Shown here piece after piece: positions 8,577-16,505 of a stretch of DNA of 40,936 nucleotides (its first letter is position 1; each line of letters begins with the position of its first letter). This stretch comes from Limisphaerales bacterium (lineage in GTDB: Bacteria > Verrucomicrobiota > Verrucomicrobiia > Limisphaerales > UBA11358), in assembly GCA_003161635.1 (NCBI GenBank), contig PMOA01000047.1, positions 331-41,266 on the forward strand, read 5' to 3'. The notes beneath the pieces were generated by a model, which did not search any database, was not told the DNA's origin, and saw nothing but the letters and a program-made list of their open reading frames with translations. The translations under genes and the position numbers were made by a program.

Positions 8577-9350
8577 ATGTTCCGTCCGTGCATTGACCTG
8601 CATGAAGGCAAAGTGAAGCAAATCGTCGGCGGCTCGCTCGGCGATTCCGGCTTGCGCACGAACTTTGTCTCCGACCACTCCGCCGCGTGGTTCGCGGAAC
8701 TTTACAAACGCGATGGCCTGGCGGGCGGCCATGTCATCATGCTTGGCCCCGGCAACGAAACCGAGGCGCGCGCCGCGCTCGCGGCGTATCCCGGCGGACT
8801 GCAAATCGGCGGCGGCATCAACGCCGGGAACGCCCGCGACTGGCTTGAGGGAGGGGCATCGCACATCATCGTCACCAGCTGGGTCTTTCGCGAAGGCCGC
8901 GTGGATTGGAACCGGCTGGGCGAGCTGGTCAAAACCATCGGCAAAAACCGGCTGGTGCTGGATTTGAGCTGCCGCAAACGCGGCGGGAATTATTTCGTCG
9001 TCACCGACCGTTGGCAAAAATTCACGGAAGTGGCCATCACGCCGGAAACGCTCCGGAAACTCGCCGGTAGCTGCGCGGAATTTTTGGTTCACGCCGTGGA
9101 CTTGGAAGGCTTATGCCGCGGCATTGACCGCGAACTGGTCGGGAAGCTTGGCCGCTGGACGCCGATTCCGACGACTTACGCGGGCGGCGCAAATTCGCTG
9201 GCGGATTTGGAGGAAGTTACACTGCTGGGCGAGGGAAAAATTGATCTGACGATTGGCTCGGCACTGGACATTTTTGGAGGCAATGGCGTTCTTTTCGCCG
9301 ACGTGGTAAAATTCAACCGCCGCCAGAGCGAACAGTCCGCCGGCGGTTAA
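8577..9350 (+). CDS. hisA: ProFAR isomerase HisA, eukaryotic type
   Basis: Histidine biosynthesis step 4: Amadori rearrangement of N'-(phosphoribosylformimino) aminoimidazole carboxamide ribotide in the cytoplasm. The 257-aa protein reads like plant HISN3/yeast His6 rather than classical bacterial HisA: FRPCIDLHEGKVKQIVGGSL, GLAGGHVIMLG, AYPGGLQIGGGIN, LVLDLSCRK, FVVTDRWQKF, FLVHAVDLEG, TYAGGANS, GSALDIFGGN. Catalytic aspartates are probably D7 and D129 or D175. ATG at 8577 fits the family start exactly. No other his gene of this pathway is adjacent, and the neighbouring genes face the other way. The euk-type assignment rests on recalled family sequences. Confidence 0.93.
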   Translation: MFRPCIDLHEGKVKQIVGGSLGDSGLRTNFVSDHSAAWFAELYKRDGLAGGHVIMLGPGNETEARAALAAYPGGLQIGGGINAGNARDWLEGGASHIIVTSWVFREGRVDWNRLGELVKTIGKNRLVLDLSCRKRGGNYFVVTDRWQKFTEVAITPETLRKLAGSCAEFLVHAVDLEGLCRGIDRELVGKLGRWTPIPTTYAGGANSLADLEEVTLLGEGKIDLTIGSALDIFGGNGVLFADVVKFNRRQSEQSAGG

Positions 9351-9385
9351 ATATTAAAACCTTTCCGAAAAATTGAGCCGCAGGA

Positions 9386-9727
9386 TTATTTCACCGGTTC
9401 AATCTTGGAGACCGTCAGCATTTTCTTGCCTTTCTTTTCGGAAACCGTGCCAGTGGCCGTCACTTGTTCCGGAGTGGAACAGATGTTCTTGTGAAACGCC
9501 GTGGCTGTATCATTCGGCGTCAAATAATAGGTGACGGTTTTGCCGTCTATTTCCCTTTGAATGGCCGTCTGGCACTCCGAGGTTTCGTGCAACGCGCATT
9601 TGGCGCATAGCGCTTTGCCGGTGATGGTGACTTCCTTGCTCGAAGCGTCCACCGCGAGCAGGCGTGAGGTGGAAACCGCCAGCAAAAGGCCGGCGGCGAC
9701 AGTGAGAAACAATATGGATTTTGTCAT
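9386..9727 (-). CDS. Small secreted cysteine protein, unknown function
   Basis: 113 aa with a clear signal peptide (SILFLTVAAGLLLAVSTSRLLAVDA). The mature part is an OB-like beta domain: VTITGKALCAKCALHETSECQTAI carries a CxxC (C41/C44) plus a third cysteine, followed by a YYLTPND segment, a further ICSTP cysteine, and VTATGTVSEKKGKKMLTVSKIEPVK. I recall similar small periplasmic proteins in Verrucomicrobiota and Planctomycetota annotated only as DUFs. Metal binding or disulfides are plausible. It converges with hisA (35-bp gap); the Uma2 gene lies upstream on the same strand. Confidence 0.75.
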   Translation of the reverse strand: MTKSILFLTVAAGLLLAVSTSRLLAVDASSKEVTITGKALCAKCALHETSECQTAIQREIDGKTVTYYLTPNDTATAFHKNICSTPEQVTATGTVSEKKGKKMLTVSKIEPVK

Positions 9728-9776
9728 AATTATTTGGATTTATGGTATTCGTTATTAAGACAACTTAACTTGAATT

Positions 9777-10286
9777 TCATTCAAACAAAATTTTGCCCGG
9801 CTGGTGCGCCTCCGGCGGCACGGTAAACAGCTCGGCGACGACGATTTGAAATTCTGGAATCAATGTTTCCGCAAGCACTTCACTGCCGGCCAGAATCCCC
9901 TTCAACGCCAGACCCCATTCGGTGCTGTGATAAACCTCCACGTTGTCGTAGCGCGGATCCACCATCCACAACCGCGGCACGCGAATGTCCTCGTAAATTT
10001 GCTTTTTGATGACCGTGTCGGAACGGTGATCGTCCGTGCTGACGATTTCCACCGCCAGCCAGAGCTTGCCCGTGGCCGCCGTCACCAGCGCGAGGTCGGG
10101 ACAAAGCGTCGTCGTCCGGGAAATGCGGACCTGCGCGCGCGGGGCGAGCAGCCGGGTGCTGGGAAGATTCGCGACACCGGCGGTCATCATGGTGTGCAGG
10201 CGGCTGCAAATCGCCTCGTGGCGGGCACCCGGCGCCGAACGCGGCAAAGACCCGCCGTCCAAAATTTCCTCATACGGCCCGCTCAT
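9777..10286 (-). CDS. Uma2-family (DUF820) PD-(D/E)XK-fold protein
   Basis: Start chosen at ATG 10286 (MSGPYEEILDG), giving 169 aa. The longer open frame upstream only translates palindromic repeats. Core motifs fit the Uma2 fold: LCPDLALVTAATG (acidic D64), LAVEIVSTDD (E80), then KKQIYE (K94/K95) and VPRLWMVDPRYDNVEVYH. The fold is nuclease-like and such genes spread in many copies in cyanobacteria and Verrucomicrobiota; their role is unsettled. The protein is somewhat short at the N-terminus against typical Uma2 members of about 190 aa. No toxin-antitoxin partner is seen next to it. Confidence 0.85.
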   Translation of the reverse strand: MSGPYEEILDGGSLPRSAPGARHEAICSRLHTMMTAGVANLPSTRLLAPRAQVRISRTTTLCPDLALVTAATGKLWLAVEIVSTDDHRSDTVIKKQIYEDIRVPRLWMVDPRYDNVEVYHSTEWGLALKGILAGSEVLAETLIPEFQIVVAELFTVPPEAHQPGKILFE

Positions 10287-10700
10287 GGGCACCAGCAAAG
10301 CAGTGATTGGCGCGGTCGGCAAGCGGACCTTTCGTCCGACCGATTGGCGGGGCAAGATGGCCCGTCTTCGCGTCGAACCCTTCGCGCAGCGGACGAAACA
10401 GTTCGCACACACGCACGCGAAAACCGACGACGGGGGCGTCGTCGGCTGCATCCGAGGCAGGCGCGCTCCCAATTCCGGCTGAATTGTTCCGGCTTGGAAT
10501 ACCCGGCTGGAAGCCGGGCGATCCGGCAGCCAAGGATGGCTGCCGCTACGGTAGCGGCGGGCATCCTGCCTGCCGTAGCCGGCGGCCCCTGCCACCCGGC
10601 CCAAACCCGCACTCATGCCCATGATCTCGTTTTCACAAATTGAACTGCGCCTTTGGTGGAACGTTTAACCCCACGAGCGTGTTTTTCCATTTTTGCATTA
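10287..10700. repeat. Repeat-filled gap with family A palindromes
   Basis: No supported gene. Several hairpins are stacked here: CCGACGAC...GTCGTCGG near 10424-10445, the GGTCGG/CCGACC pair near 10315-10340, and the family A element at 10503-10549 (CCGGCTGGAAGCCGGGCGAT, then GGCAGCCA...TGGCTGCC) followed by a second palindromic half to about 10600. The 47-nt unit is repeated at 17467-17513 with one mismatch. Confidence 0.75.
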
Positions 10701-10708
10701 AAACAGGC

Positions 10709-10736
10709 TTGCAAACCGGCGCGCGGACGGTTAATC
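10709..10736 (+). promoter_or_regulatory. Candidate sigma70-type promoter of rpsP operon
   Basis: TTGCAA (10709-10714), 16-bp spacer, TTAATC (10731-10736), 22 bp before the rpsP start. The -10 is weak, so this is a suggestion only. Confidence 0.35.
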
Positions 10737-10758
10737 TCCGCGCTCTTTTGACAAATTT

Positions 10759-11016
10759 ATGGCAGTAAAAATTCGCATGAAGCGCGTCGGAGCCAAGAAC
10801 GCTCCGGTGTTTCGCATTGTGGTGACTGACGGTCGCAGTCCGCGCGACGGCAAGTTCATCGAGGAAATCGGCACGTATCAGCCGTTGAAGAAGGGCGATA
10901 ATTTCACGCTCAAACTTGATCGCGCCCAATACTGGGTCAGCAAGGGCGCACAGCCGAGCGACACCGTCGCCAGCCTCATCAAAAAGGCGGGCAAGACGGT
11001 TCCCGTGGCGGCCTGA
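10759..11016 (+). CDS. rpsP: Small ribosomal subunit protein bS16
   Basis: 85 aa, the usual length. [40 protein letters not shown] and the [20 protein letters not shown] region are diagnostic. It binds 16S rRNA early in 30S assembly. First gene of rpsP-khpA-trmD-rplS; khpA follows after 18 bp. Confidence 0.98.
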   Translation: MAVKIRMKRVGAKNAPVFRIVVTDGRSPRDGKFIEEIGTYQPLKKGDNFTLKLDRAQYWVSKGAQPSDTVASLIKKAGKTVPVAA

Positions 11017-11034
11017 TTTTAATTTTTCGAAGTC

Positions 11035-11277
11035 ATGCAGGCGTTCTTGGAATACGTCGTCAAAGGCCTCGTGCAGCATACCGACGCGGTGAGCATCACG
11101 CCGGTGGAGCGCGGGGGCATGACGGTTTATGAACTGCGTCTGGACCCGCAGGACGTGGGCAAAATCATTGGCCGCCAGGGCATAACGATCAATGCGATCC
11201 GCTCGTTGTTGCTGGTCGGCAGCGCGAAGAAAGGCCTGCGTTGTTCGGTGGAAATTGTCGAAGACAAAACGGTGTAA
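11035..11277 (+). CDS. khpA: KH-domain RNA-binding protein KhpA
   Basis: 80 aa, essentially one type-II KH domain with the GKIIGRQG loop (GxxG) in the middle, preceded by [10 protein letters not shown] and followed by INAIRSLL. KhpA proteins bind structured RNA, often with KhpB/Jag, and affect division and translation (family knowledge). It occupies the place that rimM takes in the classical rpsP-rimM-trmD-rplS order. A double hairpin follows its stop immediately. Confidence 0.92.
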   Translation: MQAFLEYVVKGLVQHTDAVSITPVERGGMTVYELRLDPQDVGKIIGRQGITINAIRSLLLVGSAKKGLRCSVEIVEDKTV

Positions 11278-11280
11278 ATG

Positions 11281-11330
11281 TTCTGCCAGCTCTTGCTGGC
11301 AGAACTGTCTTGCCGGCAAGATGCCGGCAA
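11281..11330. repeat. Double hairpin repeat between khpA and trmD
   Basis: Two perfect hairpins fill the 61-bp gap: TTCTGCCAGC-TCTT-GCTGGCAGAA (11281-11304) and TTGCCGGC-AAGAT-GCCGGCAA (11310-11330). The second ends 8 bp before the trmD ATG and leaves no room for a good ribosome-binding site, so translation may be affected by RNA folding. Confidence 0.85.
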
Positions 11331-11338
11331 CACGTTGG

Positions 11339-12007
11339 ATGAAAATTGACGTGCTCACTTTGTTCCCGGAGATGTTCGCCGGGCCGCTCGACGAAAGCAT
11401 CGTCAAACGCGCGCGCGATGCCGGTCTGCTGGACCTGAAAATCCACAACCTGCGCGACTGGACGCATGACCGGCACAAGACCGTGGATGACCGGCCCTTC
11501 GGCGGGGGACCGGGAATGTTGCTGAAGCCGGAACCGCTCTTTGAAGCGATTGAAAGTTTGAAGCGCGAAAAAACGCGCGTGATTTTATTGTCGCCCGCCG
11601 GGCGAAAATTTAATCAGGCCATCGCGCGCGAACTGGCGCAACAGGAAGATTTGCTGCTCGTCACCGGCCATTACGAAGGCTTTGACGAGCGCGTGCGCGA
11701 AGGGCTGGCCGACGACGAATTGTCCATCGGCGATTACGTGCTGACGAACGGCGCGCTGCCGGCGATGGTCGTGATTGATGCGGTGACGCGGTTGCTGCCC
11801 GGAGCGCTGGGCGATGACGAAAGTTCGCACGATGAATCCTTCAGCCATGGGCTGCTGGAATATCCGCAATACACGCGGCCGGCGGAATTTCGCGGGAGGA
11901 AAGTCCCGGACGTTTTGGTTTCCGGCAACCACGCCGAAATTGAAAAATGGCGGCGCGAACAGGCGAAGTTGCGGACAAAAGAACGAAGACCGGATTTGAT
12001 GAAATAA
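11339..12007 (+). CDS. trmD: tRNA (guanine-N1)-methyltransferase TrmD
   Basis: Methylates G37 of tRNAs with a GG at positions 36-37 using SAM; dimer with a deep trefoil knot. 222 aa from ATG 11339 ([13 protein letters not shown]). Hallmarks: [47 protein letters not shown] (knot and SAM site), [30 protein letters not shown]. The upstream open frame is repeat-derived and was not included. The gene sits between two palindromic elements inside the ribosomal operon; no Shine-Dalgarno is obvious. Confidence 0.97.
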   Translation: MKIDVLTLFPEMFAGPLDESIVKRARDAGLLDLKIHNLRDWTHDRHKTVDDRPFGGGPGMLLKPEPLFEAIESLKREKTRVILLSPAGRKFNQAIARELAQQEDLLLVTGHYEGFDERVREGLADDELSIGDYVLTNGALPAMVVIDAVTRLLPGALGDDESSHDESFSHGLLEYPQYTRPAEFRGRKVPDVLVSGNHAEIEKWRREQAKLRTKERRPDLMK

Positions 12008-12011
12008 AATC

Positions 12012-12061
12012 GGTAGGGACGAGCTGCTGCTCGTCCGGCTGTGCGGCAGCGCAGCCCTACC
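12012..12061. repeat. Palindromic repeat between trmD and rplS
   Basis: Outer arms GGTAGGG (12012-12018) and CCCTACC (12055-12061) enclose GGACGAGC/GCTCGTCC and a second GGCTG...CAGCC-type hairpin, giving a cloverleaf-like fold. It is not a tRNA: there is no anticodon arm or T-loop consensus. The outer GGGACGAG words recall the element inside prmA at 39395-39481. Confidence 0.82.
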
Positions 12062-12075
12062 AAGAAAGAAAATTT

Positions 12076-12450
12076 ATGAACCAGGCATTACAAGACAAAA
12101 TTGAATCGGAACAATATCGCAAAGACGATGCGAAATTCGCGGTCGGCGACTCGGTGAAAGTGCATACCAAGGTCGTTGAAGGCGACAAGGAACGCATCCA
12201 GATTTTTGCGGGCGTCGTCATGGGCAAACGCGGACACGGCCTGAACGAGACGTTCACCGTGCGCCGCATCAGCTATGGCGAAGGTGTGGAACGCGTGTTC
12301 CCGCTGCACTCGCCGCGCGTGGACAAGATTGAAGTCGAGCGCCAAGGCTCGGTGCGCCGCGCAAAACTCACCTACCTGCGCAAGCGCCTCGGCAAAGGCG
12401 CAACCCTCGTGCGCGAGAAGGAAGAAAAGATTGTGGAAGCGGTGAAGTAA
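12076..12450 (+). CDS. rplS: Large ribosomal subunit protein bL19
   Basis: 124 aa from ATG 12076, preceded by AAGAAAGAAA as a weak ribosome-binding region. Diagnostic segments: [83 protein letters not shown]. bL19 lies at the 30S-50S interface. Last gene of the operon; a strong terminator follows. Confidence 0.98.
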   Translation: MNQALQDKIESEQYRKDDAKFAVGDSVKVHTKVVEGDKERIQIFAGVVMGKRGHGLNETFTVRRISYGEGVERVFPLHSPRVDKIEVERQGSVRRAKLTYLRKRLGKGATLVREKEEKIVEAVK

Positions 12451-12470
12451 TTCCGCGAATCAATTTCACC

Positions 12471-12498
12471 AAGGCGGGGCTTTGGCCCCGCCTTTTTT
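12471..12498 (+). terminator. Rho-independent terminator after rplS
   Basis: Stem GGCGGGGC (12473-12480), loop TTTG, GCCCCGCC (12485-12492), then six T. It closes the rpsP-khpA-trmD-rplS operon. Confidence 0.92.
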
Positions 12499-12536
12499 GT
12501 TTCACTTTCCGGCCTGATTCAATAAACTGGATTTTT

Positions 12537-12962
12537 ATGAATCGGGTTGCTGTTCAATTTCTGGATCAGGGATTTCACCGAATGCTGTTCGATGCCATGC
12601 CCATGCCTGTTTTTGTGGTGGACGAGGATGTGCGCATTCTGGAATGCAATGCGGCGGCGGCCCGATTGTTTGGGCCGGACAAGCAAACGGTCGTAAAGCG
12701 GCGGGTCGGGGAAGTGTTGCATTGCGTGCATGCGGTGGAGGTGCCGGAGGGGTGTGGTCGTGCGCCCGCCTGCCCCGATTGCCCGGTGCGCAAAGCAGTG
12801 CAGGCTGCTTCCCGAGGCCGGCGCGTGACGCGCCAAAAGGCGCGAATGGAACTGGTTGTCGGGGGCAAGATAACCAAAGTGGATTTGCAAATAAGCTGCA
12901 GTTCGTTCACGTACGAACGATCCAAGTTCATCCTGCTGGTCCTCGAAGGCTTGAACGACTGA
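12537..12962 (+). CDS. Stand-alone PAS domain protein with four-cysteine motif
   Basis: 141 aa from ATG 12537. Residues about 10-60 are a PAS core (FDAMPMPVFVVDEDVRILECNAAAARLFG). It is followed by C63 in LHCVHA, C73 in EGCGR and C79/C82 in ACPDCPVR, then the remaining PAS strands (ISCSSFTYERSKFILLVLEG). This Cys-rich PAS variant occurs within sensor kinases; the cysteines may hold a metal or Fe-S cluster or be redox sensitive (inference). Here it stands alone without an output domain and is monocistronic just after the rplS terminator, so it would signal to an unlinked partner. Confidence 0.82.
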   Translation: MNRVAVQFLDQGFHRMLFDAMPMPVFVVDEDVRILECNAAAARLFGPDKQTVVKRRVGEVLHCVHAVEVPEGCGRAPACPDCPVRKAVQAASRGRRVTRQKARMELVVGGKITKVDLQISCSSFTYERSKFILLVLEGLND

Positions 12963-13035
12963 GACGGCGGACCCATTTTATCAAGCGGGGCTAAAACTTC
13001 GCCTTTTCTTGTTGGGGTGGTACAGGCATCACAGG

Positions 13036-13140
13036 CAGGAAAGCGGCGGAGGGCCGCCGCACTCCAAAACCTGTCGGTTACTTCGACGACTTTCCCGCAA
13101 CGCGCCAGCTCTTGGACTGCGCCAGTCCTCTGGCGCTTTT
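13036..13140. repeat. Extragenic palindromic repeats, GGCCGCCGCACTCC type
   Basis: In the gap between the PAS gene and the macro gene: GCGGCGGAGGGCCGCCGC (13042-13059), and a later hairpin (about 13100-13140) with GCGCCAG...CTGGCGC arms around GGACTGC.GCAGTCC. No gene seen. Just after the PAS stop (12985-13015), AAGCGGGGCTAAAACTTCGCCTTTTCTT may act as a weak terminator. Confidence 0.7.
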
Positions 13141-13153
13141 GCATCACGAATCG

Positions 13154-13687
13154 TTATCCGCAAATTTCCCGCAACGCCACCTGGTGGATTTCCAGCGCGC
13201 TTGCACCGAAGCAGACGAGAAACACCTTTTCCACCAACTGGTTTCGATCCAGAAAATTTTTCGTCTCGCGCACGGCAATCCGCGCCGCGCGGTCCATCGG
13301 GAAGCCATACGCCCCGGTGCTGATGGATGGGAACGCCACGGTCTTGATGCCGTGCTGTTCGACCAGCGCGAAACAACTCCGATAACAACTCGCGAGCAGT
13401 TCATCCTCGCCGTGATGGCCGTCGTGCCAGACCGGGCCGACGGTGTGAATGACCCATTGGGCGGGAAGCTTGTAACCGCGTGTGATTTTGGCCTGACCCG
13501 TCGCGCAACCGCCGAGCGTGCGGCATTCCGCCAGCAACTCCTGCCCGGCCGCCCGATGGATGGCGCCGTCCACGCCCCCGCCGCCCAGCAACGTCGTGTT
13601 GGCGGCATTCACAATCGCATCCACGCGCTGTTGCGTGATGTCGCCGGCAACAACGGCGATACGTTGGGGAACGGACTGGTTGGTCAT
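13154..13687 (-). CDS. Macro-domain ADP-ribose/O-acetyl-ADP-ribose hydrolase
   Basis: 177 aa from ATG 13687 ([19 protein letters not shown]); the longer open frame upstream overlaps the HNH gene and lacks homology. MacroD/YmdB-type signatures: [20 protein letters not shown] (adenosine/ribose loop), [22 protein letters not shown], and [20 protein letters not shown] (phosphate loop). It removes ADP-ribose or acetyl-ADP-ribose from substrates in the cytoplasm (family knowledge). It starts 25 bp after the HNH gene stop on the same strand, so the two may be cotranscribed. Confidence 0.93.
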   Translation of the reverse strand: MTNQSVPQRIAVVAGDITQQRVDAIVNAANTTLLGGGGVDGAIHRAAGQELLAECRTLGGCATGQAKITRGYKLPAQWVIHTVGPVWHDGHHGEDELLASCYRSCFALVEQHGIKTVAFPSISTGAYGFPMDRAARIAVRETKNFLDRNQLVEKVFLVCFGASALEIHQVALREICG

Positions 13688-13712
13688 CGCCGATAAGGCA
13701 ATCCTCGCCTTT

Positions 13713-14717
13713 CTACAAAGAAACGGAGTCAACTTGCGCATCCGGGCTGCTTGATGAGCCAAATGGATTTTTAATCGTGAGTTGATAGCCATTTCCAGGC
13801 GGTGCTTTAATTGGTTTTACAATTTGCTTCCAATGCCACCTTGCTGTGCCAAAAAACGTAAGTTGCCATTCTGATTTGGTGGGAGTTATGACTCCGATTA
13901 TTTCATGGCACTTTTCAGGGACAGCATTGAGTTGGGTGAAAGTAAAAATTCCCGTCCCAGTTTTTGTGCTAGCGTCATATTGTTGCTTTTCAATGAAACT
14001 ACGAAAGAGTGCTATCAAATTTCGAAAGTAAATTTGATATTCTTCAGGCCAGACTAAGCTGGACAGCTCGAAGACAATCTTTGCCAAGCACCATTCGGTT
14101 TCCCAAGGAAGCATTTCACAAGTTGCCACCACCGGCCCTTTTGCTTCTGTTAACTGGAAGCCTTCTCCAATTGTTTTGTTGAAATGTCTCTTGCTTGGTT
14201 CTGCATCGACGGCTTGCAGGATCATTTCGACTTCTGCATGAATTTGTTTGAGTGTGAGTGGTAGATTTTTAAGAAGCACTTTTGCGATTAAAGATTTCTT
14301 GGTATCGCTTCGCAAACATGGCCAGTCATTCGCTGGAATCATCAAATCCTGTTTTGGTGACAATTGGGGAAGCGGTTTGAATTTGCCGTCTTTATATAGG
14401 GTGCGAATCTCTTTTCCGCTGTCTGTCTTTTGCTTCCCTTCAAACTTTTTATTCAGGTCTTTGAACTCAATACCTGCTTTATTTGCGGCTTCATTTATTC
14501 GCTGGTCTTTTAGCATTGCATGATCGCAAATACTCCCGAACATGGAATTGCAACTGATACACACGTCGCGCGTAATGATTCTACCAAAAACGGACCTTGG
14601 TATCATATGTTCCTCTCCTCGCTGCCTCGGACCAAAATTAACCTTGGACGACGAGGCATAGTTGACCAATCGCTTGCCACACCAGATGCAGGACGTTTTT
14701 CTGTTTGAAAGAACCAT
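13713..14717 (-). CDS. HNH-type endonuclease-like protein, AT-rich, likely acquired
   Basis: 334 aa. The N-terminus has [10 protein letters not shown] (C10/C13), [13 protein letters not shown] (the H of the HNH) and [13 protein letters not shown] (second CxxC), the layout of HNH_5-type zinc-supported beta-beta-alpha nucleases: CxxC, EH-x-IP-x-S, CxxCN. The rest (about 90-334) I do not recognise. It is mostly alpha then beta, with a Trp/Phe-rich C-terminal half. Base composition is visibly richer in A/T than every neighbour and the codon use is looser, with many AAA, ATT and TTT codons, which suggests recent transfer. A defence role is possible but unproven. The macro-domain gene is directly downstream. 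Confidence 0.8.
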   Translation of the reverse strand: MVLSNRKTSCIWCGKRLVNYASSSKVNFGPRQRGEEHMIPRSVFGRIITRDVCISCNSMFGSICDHAMLKDQRINEAANKAGIEFKDLNKKFEGKQKTDSGKEIRTLYKDGKFKPLPQLSPKQDLMIPANDWPCLRSDTKKSLIAKVLLKNLPLTLKQIHAEVEMILQAVDAEPSKRHFNKTIGEGFQLTEAKGPVVATCEMLPWETEWCLAKIVFELSSLVWPEEYQIYFRNLIALFRSFIEKQQYDASTKTGTGIFTFTQLNAVPEKCHEIIGVITPTKSEWQLTFFGTARWHWKQIVKPIKAPPGNGYQLTIKNPFGSSSSPDAQVDSVSL

Positions 14718-14828
14718 AAATAATTCTTCTAGCTAAACAGAGTTTGCTAACGTAAAAGTGTAGCCGCTTCGGTCAACACGATAGTTTTTCCCTCACGCGC
14801 TTTCAGATTTCAAACTCGCACAGCTGTT

Positions 14829-16067
14829 TCATCCCAGATGATTCGTCACGTCATTCGCACCAGCGACGATTTCCTCGCGTGACTTCAGGTTGCGGATGCG
14901 CACGTAGGAGTCGCTTTCGAACTTGGCGGTGTAAGTGGCTTTCAATTCCTGTGCGCGTTTGAATTGTTTGTCCGGTTTTGCGGTCGTGAGCGGATACTCG
15001 ACGGCGTATCCCGCCGTGCGCAAGTCCTGCACAAGTTTGAGCGATAGCCGGCGGAGATTTTCGTCTTCGATCAAAATAAAAACTTCCACGTTCGCGTCAA
15101 ATTTCGGCAGCAAGCCGCGCGACTTGAGCAATTCCAGCAACACGACGTCACCCATGCCGAAACCGAGCGCGGGCAGGTTCACTTTGCCGCCGCTGACGAG
15201 TTTGACAAGATTGTCGTAGCGCCCGCCGCCCGCGATGGCGCGGAACTCGCCCTTGCGGTCGAACGCCTCGAACACCGTGCCGGTGTAATACGCCAGCCCG
15301 CGGATGACGCGGTAATCCACCTTCACGAAGTCGCGCAGGCCGCGCGCGGCGAGATTGTCCAGGATGCTCTGCAACTCCGCCGTCGGTTTGCCCGACTTAA
15401 TGAACGTGTTCACCGCATCGAGCGAGAAACCCAGCGCGATAAGTTTCTCTTCGTTCTCTTCCGGCGACGTGCGCTCCAGTTTGTCAATCGCCTGATAAAA
15501 TTCGTATTCGCGCGCGGCATCTCCGCTGCCCTGCTTGAAGAAATCCGACCACGCATTGCGGCTGCTCAGTCGGATGACAAAATCCTGTTCGGTCAAATCG
15601 AACGACCGCAGCGTGTCAATGAGCAGCGCAATCAATTCAGCATCCGCCGCCGCGTCCGTCTCGCCGATGAGGTCGGCATTGAACTGAAAATGTTCGCGCA
15701 ACCGGCCTTTCTGCTGGCGTTCGTAGCGGAAGAGTTGCGGGATGGCGAACCACTTGATGGGCTTTTTGTAATTGCGTTCGTGCGCGGCGACCATGCGCGC
15801 GAGCGTGGGCGTCATTTCCGGCCGCAACGCCACGGCGCGTTCGCCTTTGTCGGTGAAGTTGTAGAGCTGGCCGACGATTTCCCCGCCGCTTTTGGTGGTG
15901 AAGAGTTCGAGCGGTTCAAGCGGCGGGCCGTCGTATTCGCGAAAGCCGTAGCGGCGGGCGGTCGCGCGCCATTTGTCGAAGATGAACTGGCGGGCGTCAG
16001 CGCTCCAGACATCGGAATGCGGAAGCGGTTCGGGATAAAAATCGCGGAATCCAGGCAATCGTTCCAT
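14829..16067 (-). CDS. hisS: Histidine-tRNA ligase
   Basis: 412 aa, class II synthetase charging tRNA-His. Motif 1 region (RRYGFREYDGPPLEPLELF), RPEMTPTLARMV, motif 2 FRYERQQKGRLREHFQFNAD, the HisA loops RGLAYYTGTVFEAF and AIAGGGRYDNLV, motif 3 GFGMGDVVLLELL, then a C-terminal anticodon-binding domain (VEVFILIEDE... AKFESDSYVRIRNL). ATG 16067 gives MERLPGFRDFYPE, a standard start. The 111-bp gap downstream to 14718 holds nothing recognisable. Confidence 0.96.
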   Translation of the reverse strand: MERLPGFRDFYPEPLPHSDVWSADARQFIFDKWRATARRYGFREYDGPPLEPLELFTTKSGGEIVGQLYNFTDKGERAVALRPEMTPTLARMVAAHERNYKKPIKWFAIPQLFRYERQQKGRLREHFQFNADLIGETDAAADAELIALLIDTLRSFDLTEQDFVIRLSSRNAWSDFFKQGSGDAAREYEFYQAIDKLERTSPEENEEKLIALGFSLDAVNTFIKSGKPTAELQSILDNLAARGLRDFVKVDYRVIRGLAYYTGTVFEAFDRKGEFRAIAGGGRYDNLVKLVSGGKVNLPALGFGMGDVVLLELLKSRGLLPKFDANVEVFILIEDENLRRLSLKLVQDLRTAGYAVEYPLTTAKPDKQFKRAQELKATYTAKFESDSYVRIRNLKSREEIVAGANDVTNHLG

Positions 16068-16088
16068 GCCGCAAGGGTAGGGAAGATT

Positions 16089-16150
16089 TCTAATTAGGAA
16101 AACAGGAAATCAGGAAATCATTTTCCCGCTTTCCTGCTTTCTTCATTTTG
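16089..16150. repeat. Word-like repeat GGAAATCA / CTTTCCTG between hisS and the HU gene
   Basis: Tandem CAGGAAAT and CAGGAAAT words (about 16100-16120) face CTTTCCTGCTTTC (about 16130-16142), forming an imperfect hairpin. The hisS promoter must overlap it, as the hisS start is only about 20 bp away. Confidence 0.6.
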
Positions 16151-16153
16151 GAG

Positions 16154-16468
16154 TCACGCCTGCGGCGTCAATTTCTGGGGCGTGAGCTTGAGCACGTCGG
16201 CCCGCATTTCCTTGCCGGCCCTGAATTTTACCATCGCCCGCGCGGGAATCGGCACGTCGGTTTCCGGCGCGTTGGGATTGCGGCCGACCCGGGCCTTGCG
16301 GATTTTGATTTCGAAGACGCCGAAGTTGCGCAATTCCACCTTGTCGCCCTTGGCGAGCGCCCCGGCAATGTGGTCGAGCGTTTTTTGCACCACGTCGAAC
16401 ACCTGCTGCTGGACGAGGCCGGTTTCATTGCTGATGCGAACGACCAAGTCACGTTTTGTGAGAGTCAT
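16154..16468 (-). CDS. HU/IHF-family DNA-bending protein
   Basis: 104 aa. TLTKRDLVVRISNETGL, the helix QQQVFDVVQKTLDHIAGAL, KVELRNFGVFEIKIRKARVGRNPNAPE (the DNA-wrapping beta arm with the conserved RNP tip) and VPIPARAMVKFRAGKEM. The GDKVELRNFGVFE and GRNPN motifs place it among IHF-like members; alpha versus beta subunit cannot be settled. It is a nucleoid-associated architectural protein. ATG 16468 is the natural start. Confidence 0.93.
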   Translation of the reverse strand: MTLTKRDLVVRISNETGLVQQQVFDVVQKTLDHIAGALAKGDKVELRNFGVFEIKIRKARVGRNPNAPETDVPIPARAMVKFRAGKEMRADVLKLTPQKLTPQA

Positions 16469-16505
16469 AATTTTTTATCGGGGTTTTATCGGGTTAAATT
16501 CATTA

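Noticed and set aside
10287-10600. Possible CRISPR array in the repeat-rich gap
   Set aside because: The repeats are palindromes of differing sequence with no regular spacing or unique spacers, and no cas genes are nearby.
10287-10622. N-terminal extension of the Uma2 protein
   Set aside because: The extra frame only translates the family A palindromes and lacks family sequence; ATG 10286 is the natural start.
10633-11478. Minus-strand open frame of 281 codons over rpsP, khpA and trmD
   Set aside because: Antisense to three well-recognised genes.
12008-12062. Cloverleaf-like fold before rplS considered as a tRNA
   Set aside because: No anticodon loop, T-loop or D-loop consensus and the arms are too short; it is a palindromic repeat.
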